From Candidatus Uhrbacteria bacterium (GTDB lineage: Bacteria > Patescibacteriota > Patescibacteriia > UBA9934 > UBA11717): a stretch of 21,276 bases of DNA. The translations under genes and the position numbers were made by a program. Location of the stretch: the NCBI GenBank assembly GCA_018701105.1, contig JABIWD010000003.1, positions 1 through 21,276 on the forward strand, written 5' to 3'. The notes beneath the pieces were generated by a model. The model did no database searches. It saw only the letters and a list, made by a program, of their open reading frames with translations, and had not been told where the DNA came from. This document shows positions 13,825-20,644 of the stretch, piece by piece (position 1 is the stretch's first letter; the number at the start of each line of letters is the position of its first letter).

Positions 13825-14220
13825 TCAGCGTCGCATCCGTTCCAACGCACCCTGCAGGGCCTCGTTGGAGTTCTCGTGTCCCGCGCAGAATGCAGCGACG
13901 TTCACGTGGCGTTCACGCTCAACGCGCAACATCTTGGTGATCGCGTCCCAGATCGCGCGCGGCCTCACGCCTTCGGTCGCAAGTACGGAACGAAGATCCG
14001 AGTCCCCGCTGACCATGTTCAGTGCCTTCTGGGTCCAGGCCACCTTCAGTCCCGACTGAAGCTCGAACCTCACGACGATGATGCGCCATTCGAGCTCAGG
14101 AGTCAGGTGCCACAAGGTAAGCAGCCCTCTTCCACTTTCCTCAACCGTACCCTGCTCACGGCTGCACACCCCGAAGATCCCTCGCGTGTCGAGGTCAGCG
14201 ACATCCACACCCTCTCTCAC
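13825..14220 (-). CDS. Uncharacterised GC-rich ORF, second of a pair
   Basis: 131 codons from a GTG start, soluble, about 60% GC, no family recognised. It contains a globular-looking stretch (GLLTLWHLTPELEWRIIVVRFELQ) and a charged C-terminal helix region (TKMLRVERERHVNVAAF ... LQGALERMRR). The preceding ORF runs 26 nt into it in another frame. The sequence at the switch is a run of dinucleotide repeats (TGTGTGAGAGAGGG, about 14210-14223), and no SD precedes the GTG. So either the two are translationally coupled, or they are one gene of about 190 codons broken by a frameshift or sequencing error. A long ORF also exists on the plus strand here, but without promoter, SD or terminator. The terminator at 13789-13818 supports the minus strand. 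Confidence 0.5.
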   Translation of the reverse strand: MREGVDVADLDTRGIFGVCSREQGTVEESGRGLLTLWHLTPELEWRIIVVRFELQSGLKVAWTQKALNMVSGDSDLRSVLATEGVRPRAIWDAITKMLRVERERHVNVAAFCAGHENSNEALQGALERMRR

Positions 14221-14404
14221 ACAGTGAGTCCAACCCCGCCTCTCCCCTAAGGCACTTCAGGCCACGAAGAACGCCGAACTGGAGATCGCGCTTGAATGGC
14301 TCCATCGATGCCACCCGCGCGTCGATCAGCTCACACCAGTGAAAACCCCTCTCCGGTAGTGTCCAGAACGGTGCAATGAAACGACTTACTTCTACTTCGC
14401 TCAT
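14195..14404 (-). CDS. Uncharacterised GC-rich ORF, first of a pair
   Basis: 69 codons starting at the ATG at 14404. This ATG was chosen because a strong SD (AAAGGAGG, 14412-14419) lies 7 nt before it; the upstream ATG at 14425 would precede the SD. The product starts MSEVEVSRFIAPFWTLPERG and ends CERGCGCR, the latter perhaps out-of-frame sequence. No family recognised. A perfect 6-bp hairpin (CGCACG-GCAT-CGTGCG, 14421-14436) sits immediately upstream of the SD. It may form a functional unit, or a single reading frame, with the next ORF. Confidence 0.5.
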   Translation of the reverse strand: MSEVEVSRFIAPFWTLPERGFHWCELIDARVASMEPFKRDLQFGVLRGLKCLRGEAGLDSLCERGCGCR

Positions 14405-14446
14405 CTCGTCTCCTCCTTTCCGCACGGCATCGTGCGTCTATTATGA

Positions 14447-14475
14447 TTATTATCAAATAGCGAGCAGCTTGTCCA
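14447..14475 (-). promoter_or_regulatory. Possible promoter of the two-ORF cassette
   Basis: -35-like TGGACA (14470-14475), 17-nt spacer, -10-like TAATAA (14447-14452) on the minus strand. An alternative -10 CATAAT lies at 14440-14445. It is back to back with the SDR promoter. Confidence 0.35.
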
Positions 14476-14480
14476 TTATA

Positions 14481-14500
14481 TTTGGTATACTTGTAACATT
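14481..14500 (+). promoter_or_regulatory. Extended -10 promoter of the SDR gene
   Basis: TTTGGTATACTTGTAACATT: extended -10 TGG-TATACT (hexamer 14486-14491). No clear -35 at 17 nt. Predicted start near 14498, leader about 30 nt without SD. It shares 14 consecutive nt with the yibE/F promoter. Confidence 0.55.
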
Positions 14501-14528
14501 ATCCACAGAGATCAACCCTTGACGTTCT

Positions 14529-15218
14529 ATGGACCCACGAACAGTTATAGTCACCGGTTCCACGAGCGGAATCGGAGAAGCTACGGCAGCAGAGTTTTTA
14601 AAAAATGGTGACAATGTTGTTATATTCTCACCGCATCAAGGTGATGTGGACGGCGCGACAGAGAGGCTGTCTGGGCTTGAAGGTGAGCTTTTGTCGCTCG
14701 TCGGAGATGTTCGCGATATTAGAGACATTAAGCACATTGTAAAATCGACCATGCAGAAATTTGGACGCATTGATGTGCTGATCAACAACGCAGGTATTGC
14801 AATATGGAAACCCATCGAGGAGCACACAGACAAGGACTTTGATCTCATGATGGACGTAAACATAAAGGGTCCTTGGATGTTTATTCGTGAGGTTGTGCCG
14901 ATCATGAAAGATCAGGGATACGGTATCGTGATCCAGATATCATCGATACGCGGCGAGATCGGGTCTAAAAACTATTCGGTATACTCACCGTCGAAGTTTG
15001 CACTCATAGGACTCACGCAAAGCCTTGCCGATGAGATTCAGGAGGGCATACGATTCTACTCGGTGTTGCCAGCAGGCACCCATACTCCGCTACATATGTC
15101 GGTGCATCCATGGAAAGATCCGGACAAGCTCATGACGCCAGAATATTTAGGAGGCAAGATCTTCAAGCTCTCCCGAGGTAAAAAGCCTAGCGGATTCGCA
15201 CTTAGAGTGTATAAGTAG
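14529..15218 (+). CDS. Short-chain dehydrogenase/reductase (SDR)
   Basis: An NAD(P)-dependent oxidoreductase of the classical SDR family, 229 residues, a little short but complete. Rossmann motif TGSTSGIG (9-16), NNAG (86-89), catalytic Ser139 in QISS, and Tyr152/Lys156 in YSPSK. The segment after the catalytic Lys ends in PAGTHTPL, the usual PG-motif region. The coenzyme preference is not clear and the substrate cannot be read from the sequence. The C-terminal substrate loop is short. It is the only plus-strand protein gene outside the left element and is convergent with the DsbA-like gene, with a shared terminator between. No SD is seen. Confidence 0.95.
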   Translation: MDPRTVIVTGSTSGIGEATAAEFLKNGDNVVIFSPHQGDVDGATERLSGLEGELLSLVGDVRDIRDIKHIVKSTMQKFGRIDVLINNAGIAIWKPIEEHTDKDFDLMMDVNIKGPWMFIREVVPIMKDQGYGIVIQISSIRGEIGSKNYSVYSPSKFALIGLTQSLADEIQEGIRFYSVLPAGTHTPLHMSVHPWKDPDKLMTPEYLGGKIFKLSRGKKPSGFALRVYK

Positions 15219-15224
15219 CAAACC

Positions 15225-15264
15225 AAAAACGACCCCGCCCCTCGTGAGGAGCTGGGTCGTTTTC
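15225..15264. terminator. Bidirectional terminator between SDR and DsbA-like genes
   Basis: The 10-bp stem AAAACGACCC (15226-15235) / GGGTCGTTTT (15254-15263) carries T-runs on both strands. It lies 7 bp after one stop codon and 6 bp before the other. Confidence 0.85.
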
Positions 15265-15269
15265 TTATA

Positions 15270-16010
15270 TTACTGTAGAAGTCCGTCAATGATTGTCTCG
15301 AACTGCGCCAATGGCACGGCTCCTGAAACTAGTGAACCATTCACGAATGTTGCTGGAGTTCCTGTAACTCCCGCTGCCGCTCCACCAGCCTGCTGCTGTG
15401 AAACTAGCGACTTGTACTTTCCTGAGTCCAAACACTCTGTGAAGTCACCGGCGTTCAGTCCGATGTCTCCAGCGAGCCTCTCATATGTTGCTCGGTTCAG
15501 GTTCTGCTGGTTCACGACCAGCTGATCTGCCATCTCCCAGAACTTACCTTGATCCCCTGCACATTCTGATGCCTCAGCCGCTGGAATTGCGTTTGGATGA
15601 ATGTTTGTGAGTGGGAAATGTCGATACACCCACGCCACGTCGTCGCCATACTTTTCTGCCAATGCCTCCATCGTTGGATGATGACGTCCACAGAACGGAC
15701 ACTCAAAGTCTGAGTACTCTACCAATACCACCTTCGCCTTATCTAAGTCACCACGGACATGATCGTCCTCTGTAACCTCTGGCATTGGTCCTCCAGCTGG
15801 TGTAGGTGCTACTGCAGCGTCTCCACCGCTTGGTACTGCAGCAACTGCTGCATTTCCGCCTCCTGCCAATGCATCTGCATCAGGCAAGTTGACTCCACCG
15901 AGCATGAACGCGAATACGCTCACAACGGCAATTCCACACGCGAGTCCGAATACGAACATCGTCTTTGGTGGTCCTTCAAAAAATCCCTGTTCTTTTCTGT
16001 TATCGTCCAT
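15270..16010 (-). CDS. Membrane-anchored DsbA-family thiol oxidoreductase
   Basis: A disulfide-forming or -isomerising enzyme acting outside the cytoplasmic membrane, 246 residues. One membrane helix (about 18-40), then an Ala/Gly/Pro linker (about 45-75), then a thioredoxin fold with inserted helical domain. The active site is CPFC at 104-107 in DFECPFCGRHHP, with the cis-Pro loop GTPATFVNG near 215. Two further cysteines (SEC and TEC, in the helical insert) could form a structural disulfide, as in BdbD-like proteins. It resembles the DsbA-type proteins that partner with VKOR or DsbB; no partner lies in this window. A moderate SD (GGGAG, 9 nt before ATG) is present. It follows lgt by 42 bp and may be the last gene of that operon. 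Confidence 0.93.
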   Translation of the reverse strand: MDDNRKEQGFFEGPPKTMFVFGLACGIAVVSVFAFMLGGVNLPDADALAGGGNAAVAAVPSGGDAAVAPTPAGGPMPEVTEDDHVRGDLDKAKVVLVEYSDFECPFCGRHHPTMEALAEKYGDDVAWVYRHFPLTNIHPNAIPAAEASECAGDQGKFWEMADQLVVNQQNLNRATYERLAGDIGLNAGDFTECLDSGKYKSLVSQQQAGGAAAGVTGTPATFVNGSLVSGAVPLAQFETIIDGLLQ

Positions 16011-16052
16011 ATTTTATTTCTCCCGGAAAACGCTGCCGAAGCAACATCTGCC

Positions 16053-16820
16053 TTATTTGTTATGTCGCTGTATTTTAGCACGCCCTCCCAATATCCGCCA
16101 AATCCCCCACACTCCAGCTACCAACATTAGTACCGACGTGTACTGAGCAGGAGTCAGACCAAGATAAGTGACATCCGCAGCTCTGTAAAAATCCAAGAAG
16201 AATCTCATGATTCCATACCAGACTGCAAAGACTGCCAGAAACATTCCAACGGGTTGCTTCTTTCTCGCCAACAGCGCGAACACGATAGCCAGAATGAACC
16301 CATTGATCGATAAGTACAGTCCGTGGTCATGTCGCACGACACCATCTGGATATTCCATTCCCATAGCAAAGTCCGTCGCAGTACCAGGATGGTCGTGAAT
16401 CAAGAAGCATCCTATACGACCAATCCCGAGTCCCAACGGAAGTCCGAAGATTGTAGCGTCTGCGTACTTCCAAACATCGAGCCCATGTTTCTTGAAGTAA
16501 AACCACGCTACGATCAGAGCTCCAATAAATCCACCAGTTATCGAGAACCCGCCATTCCAAACTCTGAATATCTCTAGAGGATCTTGAACGTATGTCGCTC
16601 CATCGTAAAAGACTATGTGCATTATACGAGCTCCAAGTAACGCCGCGAGTATGATCCATGTACCAACATCGTAAATATGCTTCTTTTCAAGTCCGAGCTT
16701 CTCGGCTCGTCGTGCAGATACCCAAAGTCCGACTAATATTCCAAGAGCAACAAAGAATCCCCAGACCTGTATGGGGATCGGACCTAGCTGCCAAATGTGT
16801 TGCTCGATGTACGGGATCAT
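16053..16820 (-). CDS. lgt: Prolipoprotein diacylglyceryl transferase Lgt
   Basis: Transfers diacylglycerol from phosphatidylglycerol to the lipobox cysteine, the first step of lipoprotein maturation; about 255 residues, seven membrane helices. Signatures: GGFSITGGFIGA (about 90-101), then GLGIGRIGCFLIHDHPG (about 130-146), which replaces the textbook RIGNFINGE, and a DHGLYLSINGF segment in place of the usual HPTQLYE. The catalytic Arg is kept. I chose ATG at 16820, which overlaps the gatA stop by ATGA, over the annotatable ATG at 16835. A lipoprotein substrate is encoded at 3668-4288. The altered motif is probably a lineage variant rather than loss of function. Confidence 0.92.
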   Translation of the reverse strand: MIPYIEQHIWQLGPIPIQVWGFFVALGILVGLWVSARRAEKLGLEKKHIYDVGTWIILAALLGARIMHIVFYDGATYVQDPLEIFRVWNGGFSITGGFIGALIVAWFYFKKHGLDVWKYADATIFGLPLGLGIGRIGCFLIHDHPGTATDFAMGMEYPDGVVRHDHGLYLSINGFILAIVFALLARKKQPVGMFLAVFAVWYGIMRFFLDFYRAADVTYLGLTPAQYTSVLMLVAGVWGIWRILGGRAKIQRHNK

Positions 16821-18223
16821 AGCTGTTCGTACCAATGCCCAAGATCAAGAAGCTTTGCATCGGACCCAGCAGGCCCCATTAGCTGTAGACCGACTGGTAG
16901 TCCCTCAATATCACCACATGGGATCGATAACGCCGGTATACCGGCTAGGTTCGCGATTACTGTATAAATATCAGCCAAATACATCGTTAAAGGGTCGTCG
17001 AACTTCTCACCAAGCTTCCACGCCACTGTAGGAGTAGTTGGCCCCATTAGAACATCCACATCCGCGAACGACTCCTCGATCTTCTCACGTAACTCCTGTC
17101 GTGCGCTCACAGCCTTCTTGTAGTAGGCGTCAACGTAACCAGCAGACAGCACAAACGTACCGAGCAAAACCCGACGTTTAATCTCGTTTCCAAATCCCTC
17201 GGTTCTAGTTGCCTTCACCTGCGCGTTAATAGTCTCCCCGGCCGACACTCGCCCATACTGCAGCGCGTCGTACCTGTTGAGGTTGCTCGAAAGCTCGGCA
17301 GGCATGATCACGTAGTACATCGCCAGAGCGGATTCGAGTATAGGTAGATCGACTTCGATGATCTCAGCGCCAGCTGCAACATACTTATCAATAGCCTCCT
17401 TCACGACGCTCGCGAGGACAGGATCAATATTCTCGTTAAAGAACTGCTTTGGCACTCCGATCTTAAGCCCCTTCACACTGTCCGATGCGAGCTCTGGCAA
17501 AGCCACGTCCTCACTGTGACTTGTAGAGTCCTGTGGGTCGTGACCACCAATGACTCGCAAAACAGCCGCGGCGTCATCCACGTTCATTGCCATCGGTCCT
17601 ATCTGGTCAAAACTCGATGCCATAGCCATCAATCCGAAACGAGATACAGCTCCATACGTTGGCTTAAATCCAACCACACCACACAGCGAAGCTGGCTGTC
17701 TTATCGATCCACCAGTGTCAGATCCGAGTGCGACCGGCACGAACCCAGCGGCAACTGCAGCTGCGGACCCACCAGACGATCCTCCTGGTACTCGAGTTTT
17801 GTCGATTGGGTTCTTGGTAATGCCGAAGTGGCTCGTCTCAGTAGACGAGCCGGACGCAAACTCGTCCATGTTCGTTCTACCAATAATGATGGCGTCGGCG
17901 CTCTTTAGACGCTCAACGACAGTCGAGTTGTACGTCGCATTGTAGTTTTCCAATATCCGTGACCCGCCTGACGCGACCTTGCCCATCACGAGCATGTTGT
18001 CTTTGATCGCAATCGGCACTCCAGCCAAAGGTCCCAAGTCCTCACCACGCTCGCGACGCGCGTCAATCTCGTCCGCTTGCAATCTAGCATCAGCCTCAAA
18101 AACCTCAACAAAGGCACCAATGTCAGTGTCTTCGTTGCCGATCTTCTCAAGATAGCCATCTACGACCTGTCGAGTCGTCATGCTACCTTCCTCGTAATGT
18201 TTCAAAATGTCTTTTATCGTCAT
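16817..18223 (-). CDS. gatA: Glu-tRNA(Gln)/Asp-tRNA(Asn) amidotransferase subunit A
   Basis: The amidase subunit of GatCAB, which converts misacylated Glu-tRNA(Gln), and in many bacteria Asp-tRNA(Asn), to the amide form. The Ser-cisSer-Lys triad of the amidase signature family is present: Lys in GVPIAIKDN, cis-Ser in PGGSSGGSAAAV, nucleophile Ser in GSDTGGSIRQPA. About 468 residues from the ATG at 18223. A TTG 11 codons upstream is open but lies in AT-rich repeat-like DNA, so I reject it. It follows gatC by 58 bp. The stop overlaps lgt (ATGA). GatB is not in the window. Confidence 0.97.
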   Translation of the reverse strand: MTIKDILKHYEEGSMTTRQVVDGYLEKIGNEDTDIGAFVEVFEADARLQADEIDARRERGEDLGPLAGVPIAIKDNMLVMGKVASGGSRILENYNATYNSTVVERLKSADAIIIGRTNMDEFASGSSTETSHFGITKNPIDKTRVPGGSSGGSAAAVAAGFVPVALGSDTGGSIRQPASLCGVVGFKPTYGAVSRFGLMAMASSFDQIGPMAMNVDDAAAVLRVIGGHDPQDSTSHSEDVALPELASDSVKGLKIGVPKQFFNENIDPVLASVVKEAIDKYVAAGAEIIEVDLPILESALAMYYVIMPAELSSNLNRYDALQYGRVSAGETINAQVKATRTEGFGNEIKRRVLLGTFVLSAGYVDAYYKKAVSARQELREKIEESFADVDVLMGPTTPTVAWKLGEKFDDPLTMYLADIYTVIANLAGIPALSIPCGDIEGLPVGLQLMGPAGSDAKLLDLGHWYEQL

Positions 18224-18281
18224 ATGACAATCAATTTCAATTGGGCAATTGGGCAAATTTCAATTTTTGGAAGTTTCATTT

Positions 18282-18587
18282 TTATTTGCTCAATTTGTGA
18301 TCCAGGACTCCATGCGCCTCCAATAGGTCATCGGAAGTCTTTGCAGGAAAATTATCAAGTACAGCCTGTCTTTCACTCTCAGAAGCAGGATCCACGAGAT
18401 CGTCTCGATGCGAGTCTCCCTTGATAGCATCGCGGACGAACGGCTTGCTTTCTACCTCCATGTCTTGTAATTGCTCGACGTAACCCAAAATACTCTCCAT
18501 ATCTTTCAGGAGCTGTTCACGTTCACTGTCTGCAATGTTGAAACCTGCCAATTCAGCAAGTGTATCTAGTTGTTTGTTCAAGTTCAT
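18282..18587 (-). CDS. gatC: Glu-tRNA(Gln)/Asp-tRNA(Asn) amidotransferase subunit C
   Basis: A small subunit that wraps around GatA and stabilises the GatCAB complex; 101 residues, normal length. The family pattern is visible: an N-terminal helical part (LDTLAELAGFNIADSEREQLLKD), the central ILGYVEQLQDMEVE segment, then the charged region (KGDSHRDDLVDPASE) and LDNFPAKTSDD, close to the LxNaPxxxxxxF end of GatC. The ATG overlaps the ligA stop (ATGA, 4 nt). Next gene gatA. Confidence 0.95.
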   Translation of the reverse strand: MNLNKQLDTLAELAGFNIADSEREQLLKDMESILGYVEQLQDMEVESKPFVRDAIKGDSHRDDLVDPASESERQAVLDNFPAKTSDDLLEAHGVLDHKLSK

Positions 18588-20644
18588 ATACCAGACCCAA
18601 TCATAGCGAAGAACTGCTTTTCGTTCAATATTTCGACTCCAAGCACCTCAGCTTTTTTATATTTAGACCCCGGAGACTCTCCAGCCAGCACAAAGTCTGT
18701 CTTCTCGCTAACCGACCCCGACACCCTGCCTCCCTGCGTCTGTATAGCGAGTTTGGCCTCATCACGAGTCATATCTTTAAGTGTTCCAGTCAGTACAAAT
18801 GTCTTTCCATTCAGTGCCCCGGCTGTACGCTCATGATCCTTAACGCAACCGCCGTTCCCCTGAAACTCCGCGATACTCTTACGAACACGCTCCTTTTGAA
18901 AGAAATCATATATTGAATTCGCGACAACTTCACCTACGTCCTCCACGTCAAGAAGCTCTTCAGGTTTTGCACGCATCACTTTCTCCAGGAACCGGAAGTG
19001 TTCAGCTAAACGTCGTGCTGTCTCAGCTCCTACGTGGTCAATACCAAGCGCTGTCAGGAACCTTGGAAGTGAAACTATTTTCTTTGACTGAATCTCATCG
19101 TACAATTTCTGCGCACTGAGGTCAGCGAATCCCTCTAACGATAGGAGCTCGTCCGGCGACAACTCGAATATGCTCGCTGTATTGTGGATGAATCCCTTCT
19201 CAAGCAACTGGTCGATTGTCTTCTCGCCAAAACCATCAATGTCGAACCCCTGTTTTCCTACAGCGTATATTATTCGTGAGCGTTGTCGCGCGAAACATGA
19301 GCGATTAGAGCAAAACAATCCAACTTCCCCCTCCTCTCTCTTTACCTCACCGCTACAAACCGGACATTTCTTTGGAATCTCGATCTTTTTCTCGCGTCCA
19401 TTGCGCAGCTTTGGCAACGGTCGGATTACCTTCGGAATAATGTCACCAGCCTTGTGTATGATCACCGTGTCGCCAATCCGCACATCGAGCCTTTTAATCT
19501 CGTCGATATTGTGCAAACTCGCGTGCTGCACCGTTGTGCCAGCAACCCACACAGGCTCAAGCTCAGCAACCGGTGTAATCGCGCCCGTACGACCAACTGA
19601 CCATTCAACATCCACCAGTCGAGTTGTCGCCTCCTCAGCTGGAAACTTCCACGCAGCCATACCGCGCTGGCCCTTTCCTGCTGTGCCGAGTTTTTCCAAT
19701 GTCGCACGATCGTTTACCTGAACGACAACGCCATCAGTCCAGTAGTCAAGCTTTTCGCGTTTAGCAATGAGTTTCTTGTAAAACCGCTCGACACCATCAA
19801 GATCCTTCACAGGTTCCATGATCTCGTTCACAGGCAGTCCCAACATCTGCATAAACATATGCTCATGCTCGTGCTTCGTCTGTCCAATGTCTGTAGGAAC
19901 CGAATACCCAAAGAACTGCAGCTTTCTATCCTTGATCACGTTCGGATCGAGCTGACGTAAAGATCCGGCGGCGGCGTTTCTTGGATTCGCAAATACCTTA
20001 CGACCCGCCTTCTCTTCTCTCTTATTGAATTTTTCAAATAACTGCTTCGGGAAGTACACTTCACCACGCGCCTCCAAACTCAAACTCTTTACATCAGAAA
20101 GTGCATCGATCAATTCTTTCGATGCTCCGTGCTTCTTTAGTTTGTCGAGGTCCCCTTTCGTTGGCTGACGTAACGCTAACGGTACTGCATCCATAGCGCG
20201 CGCATTGTGTGTCACGTCCTCACCCACTGTACCGGTACCTCGAGTTGCCGCAACGTCGAGTAGTCCATCTTTGTAATGAAGTCCGATCGCCAACCCGTCC
20301 ATCTTGACCTCGCAAAAATATTCTGGACTCTTTACCCCAAACTTAGCTAGGCGCGCCTCCCATTTCTTCGCCTCCTCAACTGAAAAAATATCCTCAATAG
20401 AAAGCATCTTAATCTTGTGATTCACCTTCTTGAAACCTTTGCGCACACCACCGGCGACTCTCTGAGTTGGCGAGTCGGGCGTGATCAGCTCAGGATTCTC
20501 GTCCTCGAGTAACTTAAGCTCGTGCTTCAACGAATCTAGAGCTGCATCGGAGATTTCTTGCTTATCCAAAACATGATACTCGTATCTATAACGAGCAATC
20601 TCCTTTTTAAGCTTATCAATACGCGTCTCCACTTGCTTACTCAT
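18584..20644 (-). CDS. ligA: NAD-dependent DNA ligase LigA
   Basis: Seals nicks in DNA during replication and repair, using NAD+. 686 residues, normal length, all domains present. Domain Ia (1-60, with the YRYEYHVLD helix), adenylation domain with active Lys114 in CEVKMDG, OB fold (about 320-400, VEWSVGRTGAITPVAEL), zinc finger with four Cys (CPVC ... CSNRSC, about 425-450), helix-hairpin-helix region (about 455-590), and C-terminal BRCT (about 606-686, GKTFVLTGTL ... RVSGSVSEKTDFVLAG). It lies in an ATGA-linked chain with the prepilin peptidase upstream and gatC downstream. No SD. Confidence 0.98.
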   Translation of the reverse strand: MSKQVETRIDKLKKEIARYRYEYHVLDKQEISDAALDSLKHELKLLEDENPELITPDSPTQRVAGGVRKGFKKVNHKIKMLSIEDIFSVEEAKKWEARLAKFGVKSPEYFCEVKMDGLAIGLHYKDGLLDVAATRGTGTVGEDVTHNARAMDAVPLALRQPTKGDLDKLKKHGASKELIDALSDVKSLSLEARGEVYFPKQLFEKFNKREEKAGRKVFANPRNAAAGSLRQLDPNVIKDRKLQFFGYSVPTDIGQTKHEHEHMFMQMLGLPVNEIMEPVKDLDGVERFYKKLIAKREKLDYWTDGVVVQVNDRATLEKLGTAGKGQRGMAAWKFPAEEATTRLVDVEWSVGRTGAITPVAELEPVWVAGTTVQHASLHNIDEIKRLDVRIGDTVIIHKAGDIIPKVIRPLPKLRNGREKKIEIPKKCPVCSGEVKREEGEVGLFCSNRSCFARQRSRIIYAVGKQGFDIDGFGEKTIDQLLEKGFIHNTASIFELSPDELLSLEGFADLSAQKLYDEIQSKKIVSLPRFLTALGIDHVGAETARRLAEHFRFLEKVMRAKPEELLDVEDVGEVVANSIYDFFQKERVRKSIAEFQGNGGCVKDHERTAGALNGKTFVLTGTLKDMTRDEAKLAIQTQGGRVSGSVSEKTDFVLAGESPGSKYKKAEVLGVEILNEKQFFAMIGSGI

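Noticed and set aside
13822..14250. Plus-strand ORF of 142 codons in the GC-rich patch.
   Set aside because: It has no SD, promoter or terminator on that strand. Signals on the minus strand fit the other frames; high GC gives long chance ORFs.
18224..18256. TTG start extending gatA by 11 codons.
   Set aside because: The added residues come from the AT-rich repeat tract and match no GatA N-terminus.
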